A program made the position numbers and the translations under genes. The notes under the pieces are model-generated. The model was given only the letters and a program-made list of their open reading frames with translations. It was not told the DNA's origin and searched no databases. A stretch of DNA of 64,000 nucleotides from Prorocentrum cordatum (Eukaryota; Sar; Dinophyceae; Prorocentrales; Prorocentraceae): positions 608,918 through 672,917 of the forward strand of contig CAUYUJ010019948.1 of the NCBI GenBank assembly GCA_963575745.1, written 5' to 3'. This document shows positions 62,722-64,000 of this stretch, piece after piece (position 1 is the stretch's first letter; the number at the start of each line of letters is the position of its first letter).

Positions 62722-64000
62722 TGGAAAGGGCGGAAAAGGATACCACAACAGGGACAGGGGCCAGCTCGAAAATGCCCTTGGCTGCGGCAAGCTCTGTTTG
62801 AATGGTGGAGTTCCATTCGGCGCAGTGTAGATGGGAAAACTATCAAAAGTGGAATGCGAAGTACCCAAAGAGAGCCAGCGAAGATAGCAAGGTTCACGCA
62901 AAGCATGCTCCAGACCAAAGCGTTGGAGCTCATGGGCGAGTACGTCGCGCAGCAGCTGCGGATCGGGCAGCGACCCGCCGCCGTGGAGTTGAGGTCGCGC
63001 TGGTGGGCCTCCTGGCGCAAGGAATACGGCCTCAGCATGCGGTACCCGAACAGGAAGTACAAGTGCCCGCTGCCCGTCTTGGAAGAGCGCCTCGAGCGAG
63101 GCTGGCTGAACGTGTTCAGGGCACGCGCCGCGTGCGTGCTACTCAACGAGGGGGATCCCGAGATGGAGAACTTCGACCAGTCGCCTTTCACCACAATGAA
63201 ACAGGATCAGCTGGCGTGAGGACCCTCGCAGTAGCGGGTGTCGAAGTGCCACTGGTGGAGTGCCACGGCGCGGTGCGGGAGCGGTGGACGGCCAATTTCA
63301 TGACAATGAGCGACAAGGATCGACTGCGGAGAGAAGGCCCCCCACCGATGGAGTGCATGTTCAAGGCGGAGGGGGGGGGGAGAGAAGTTGAGGCCGCGCC
63401 TGCTCGAACACCTTCGGCGCCGAGGGTTCGGCAGATGGGTGTCGGCGACCACCAGCACCAAGGGGTCTTACCTGACACCGTGCGTGCTCGCGTACCTGGA
63501 CCGCCACCTCCCTCATCTGCCAGAGCCTCCGCAGCAGCGGGAGTGGAGAATTATGATGGCGGATGATCATGGCCCTCACTTGTCCCCGCTTGTGAGTAAG
63601 CTATGTTGGTCTCGAGGGTACGTGTTCATCCCTCACGGGGGCGGCGTAGCCCCAATCCTCCAAACTGTGGACACACATCTGAATCAACACGCTAAGCGCG
63701 AGTACATGAAGAGAGAAGGAGCGGCGCTGCTGAGAGCCATGAGGCTGGGCCAGTGCGTCCCACAGCTGGACAAGTTAGAATGCATTGACTTGATGGTGGA
63801 AGTGATGTCCCACATGGGTCTTCACTTGGCTGCGGCAGAGGGGTACTGGGAAACAGGTTTCAAGGCAAACCTGTGGGATGCGGACTTGGGCGCGCGCATG
63901 TGCAAGGAGGCAGGCCATTTCTGGAGAAAGTTGAGGATGCGTGAGAAGGTCGCCGCCGCAGTAGCGGAGGTCGAAGAAGAGGTGCAGGCGGGGCGCTTGA
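62722..64000 (+). pseudogene. DDE transposase (Tigger/pogo-like), runs off window
   Basis: Starts WKGRKRIPQQGQGPARKCPW. A helix-turn-helix-like N-terminus (LRQALFEWWSSIRRSVDGKT, LRSRWWASWRKEYGLSMRYP) precedes ENFDQSPFTT (first Asp). A frameshift near 63190 leads to GVRTLAVAGVEVPLVECHG and ERWTANFMTMSDKDRL. A second frameshift in the G run at about 63371-63380 leads to WRIMMADDHGPHLSPLVSKL (second Asp), PHGGGVAPILQTVDTHLNQH (third Asp) and on, open, to the window end. D...D...D with 'LQxVD' resembles DDE_1 (Tigger/pogo/jerky) transposases. The frameshifts could be decay or homopolymer errors. Confidence 0.7.

Larger units (their letters stand above)
53381..63975 (+). repeat. Hairpin family 2, about 30 copies (core CGC-AGCA-GCG)
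   Basis: Tetraloop AGCA (AGTA in four late copies) closed by CGC/GCG with variable outer stem. Perfect examples: 53381-53400 GCCCCCGC/GCGGGGGC; 55369-55386 CCTCCGC/GCGGAGG; 57157-57174 CCCCCGC/GCGGGGG; 57811-57832 GCGCGCCGC/GCGGCGCGC; 58450-58467 GCGCCGC/GCGGCGC; 60627-60646 GGCCCCGC/GCGGGGCC; 61947-61966 GCCGCCGC/GCGGCGGC; 62427-62446 GCCTCCGC/GCGGAGGC. Copy 56769-56788 keeps pairing with GCCTTCGC/GCGAGGGC. Some copies have one mismatch. They occur in coding, intronic and intergenic sequence. Confidence 0.9.
53381..64000 (+). mobile_element. DDE transposon-like locus, right end beyond window
   Basis: Plus-strand unit bounded on the left by the first family-2 hairpin (53381-53400). It contains ORF A (830 codons), gene B twice, the N-terminal part of a large gene twice, an OTU-like domain and a DDE transposase. 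About thirty family-2 hairpins occur throughout and none elsewhere in the window, which supports a common origin. No terminal inverted repeat is identified because the right end is missing. Confidence 0.55.

Noticed and set aside
62320-62800. Phe-rich and Lys-rich open frames
   Set aside because: Translation of the poly(T) tract and its complement.

Overview
This window looks like nuclear DNA from a dinoflagellate. That is an inference from several signs: GC-rich sequence crowded with microsatellites and satellites, degenerate retroelement ORFs on both strands, a possible GA-AG intron, and pyrimidine-tract/AG sites that could serve as spliced-leader acceptors. Genus cannot be decided from sequence alone. 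I see no rRNA, tRNA, CRISPR array or recognisable housekeeping gene. Nearly all the protein-coding signal belongs to mobile elements, most of them broken by stops and frameshifts.

Layout. 1-5.5 kb: tandem arrays built on GGGCCTCTTGGG-like units plus microsatellites. 5.5-9.0 kb, minus strand: relics of a retropepsin (DTGA motif) and a PIF1/Helitron-type helicase, cut off by a 99-bp satellite (9.0-10.3 kb). 10.4-19.9 kb: a ~132-bp tandem array interrupted twice, at the same point of its unit and in the same orientation, by LINE retrotransposons. LINE-A is near full length (endonuclease, reverse transcriptase, zinc fingers, a C-terminal domain); LINE-B is 5'-truncated. 19.9-29.4 kb: further satellites and microsatellites, including the GGGCCTCTTGGG family on the opposite strand. 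29.4-35.9 kb, minus: a DIRS-like element with an ORF1, RT, RNase H, tyrosine recombinase and a cytosine-methyltransferase-like domain. 36.1-53.0 kb, plus: a very large LINE with ORF1, a ~7-kb accessory coding region that includes a possible ADP-ribosyltransferase-like segment, then endonuclease, RT, Cys-His knuckle and RNase H. 53.4-64 kb, plus: a DDE transposon-like locus with an intact 830-codon ORF, a 1.9-kb tandem duplication, an OTU-protease-like domain split by an intron, and a transposase that runs off the window.

Most notable signal: two families of short GC-rich hairpins. One (core cGGCTTCAGCC) occurs ten times, only inside the giant LINE. The other (core CGCAGCAGCG) occurs about thirty times, only inside the DDE transposon locus. 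In each family the loop and core are constant while the outer stem differs from copy to copy, with compensating changes on both arms. Family 1 is read in different reading frames at different sites, so the conservation is of nucleic-acid structure rather than of a peptide. The families also mark the extent of each element.
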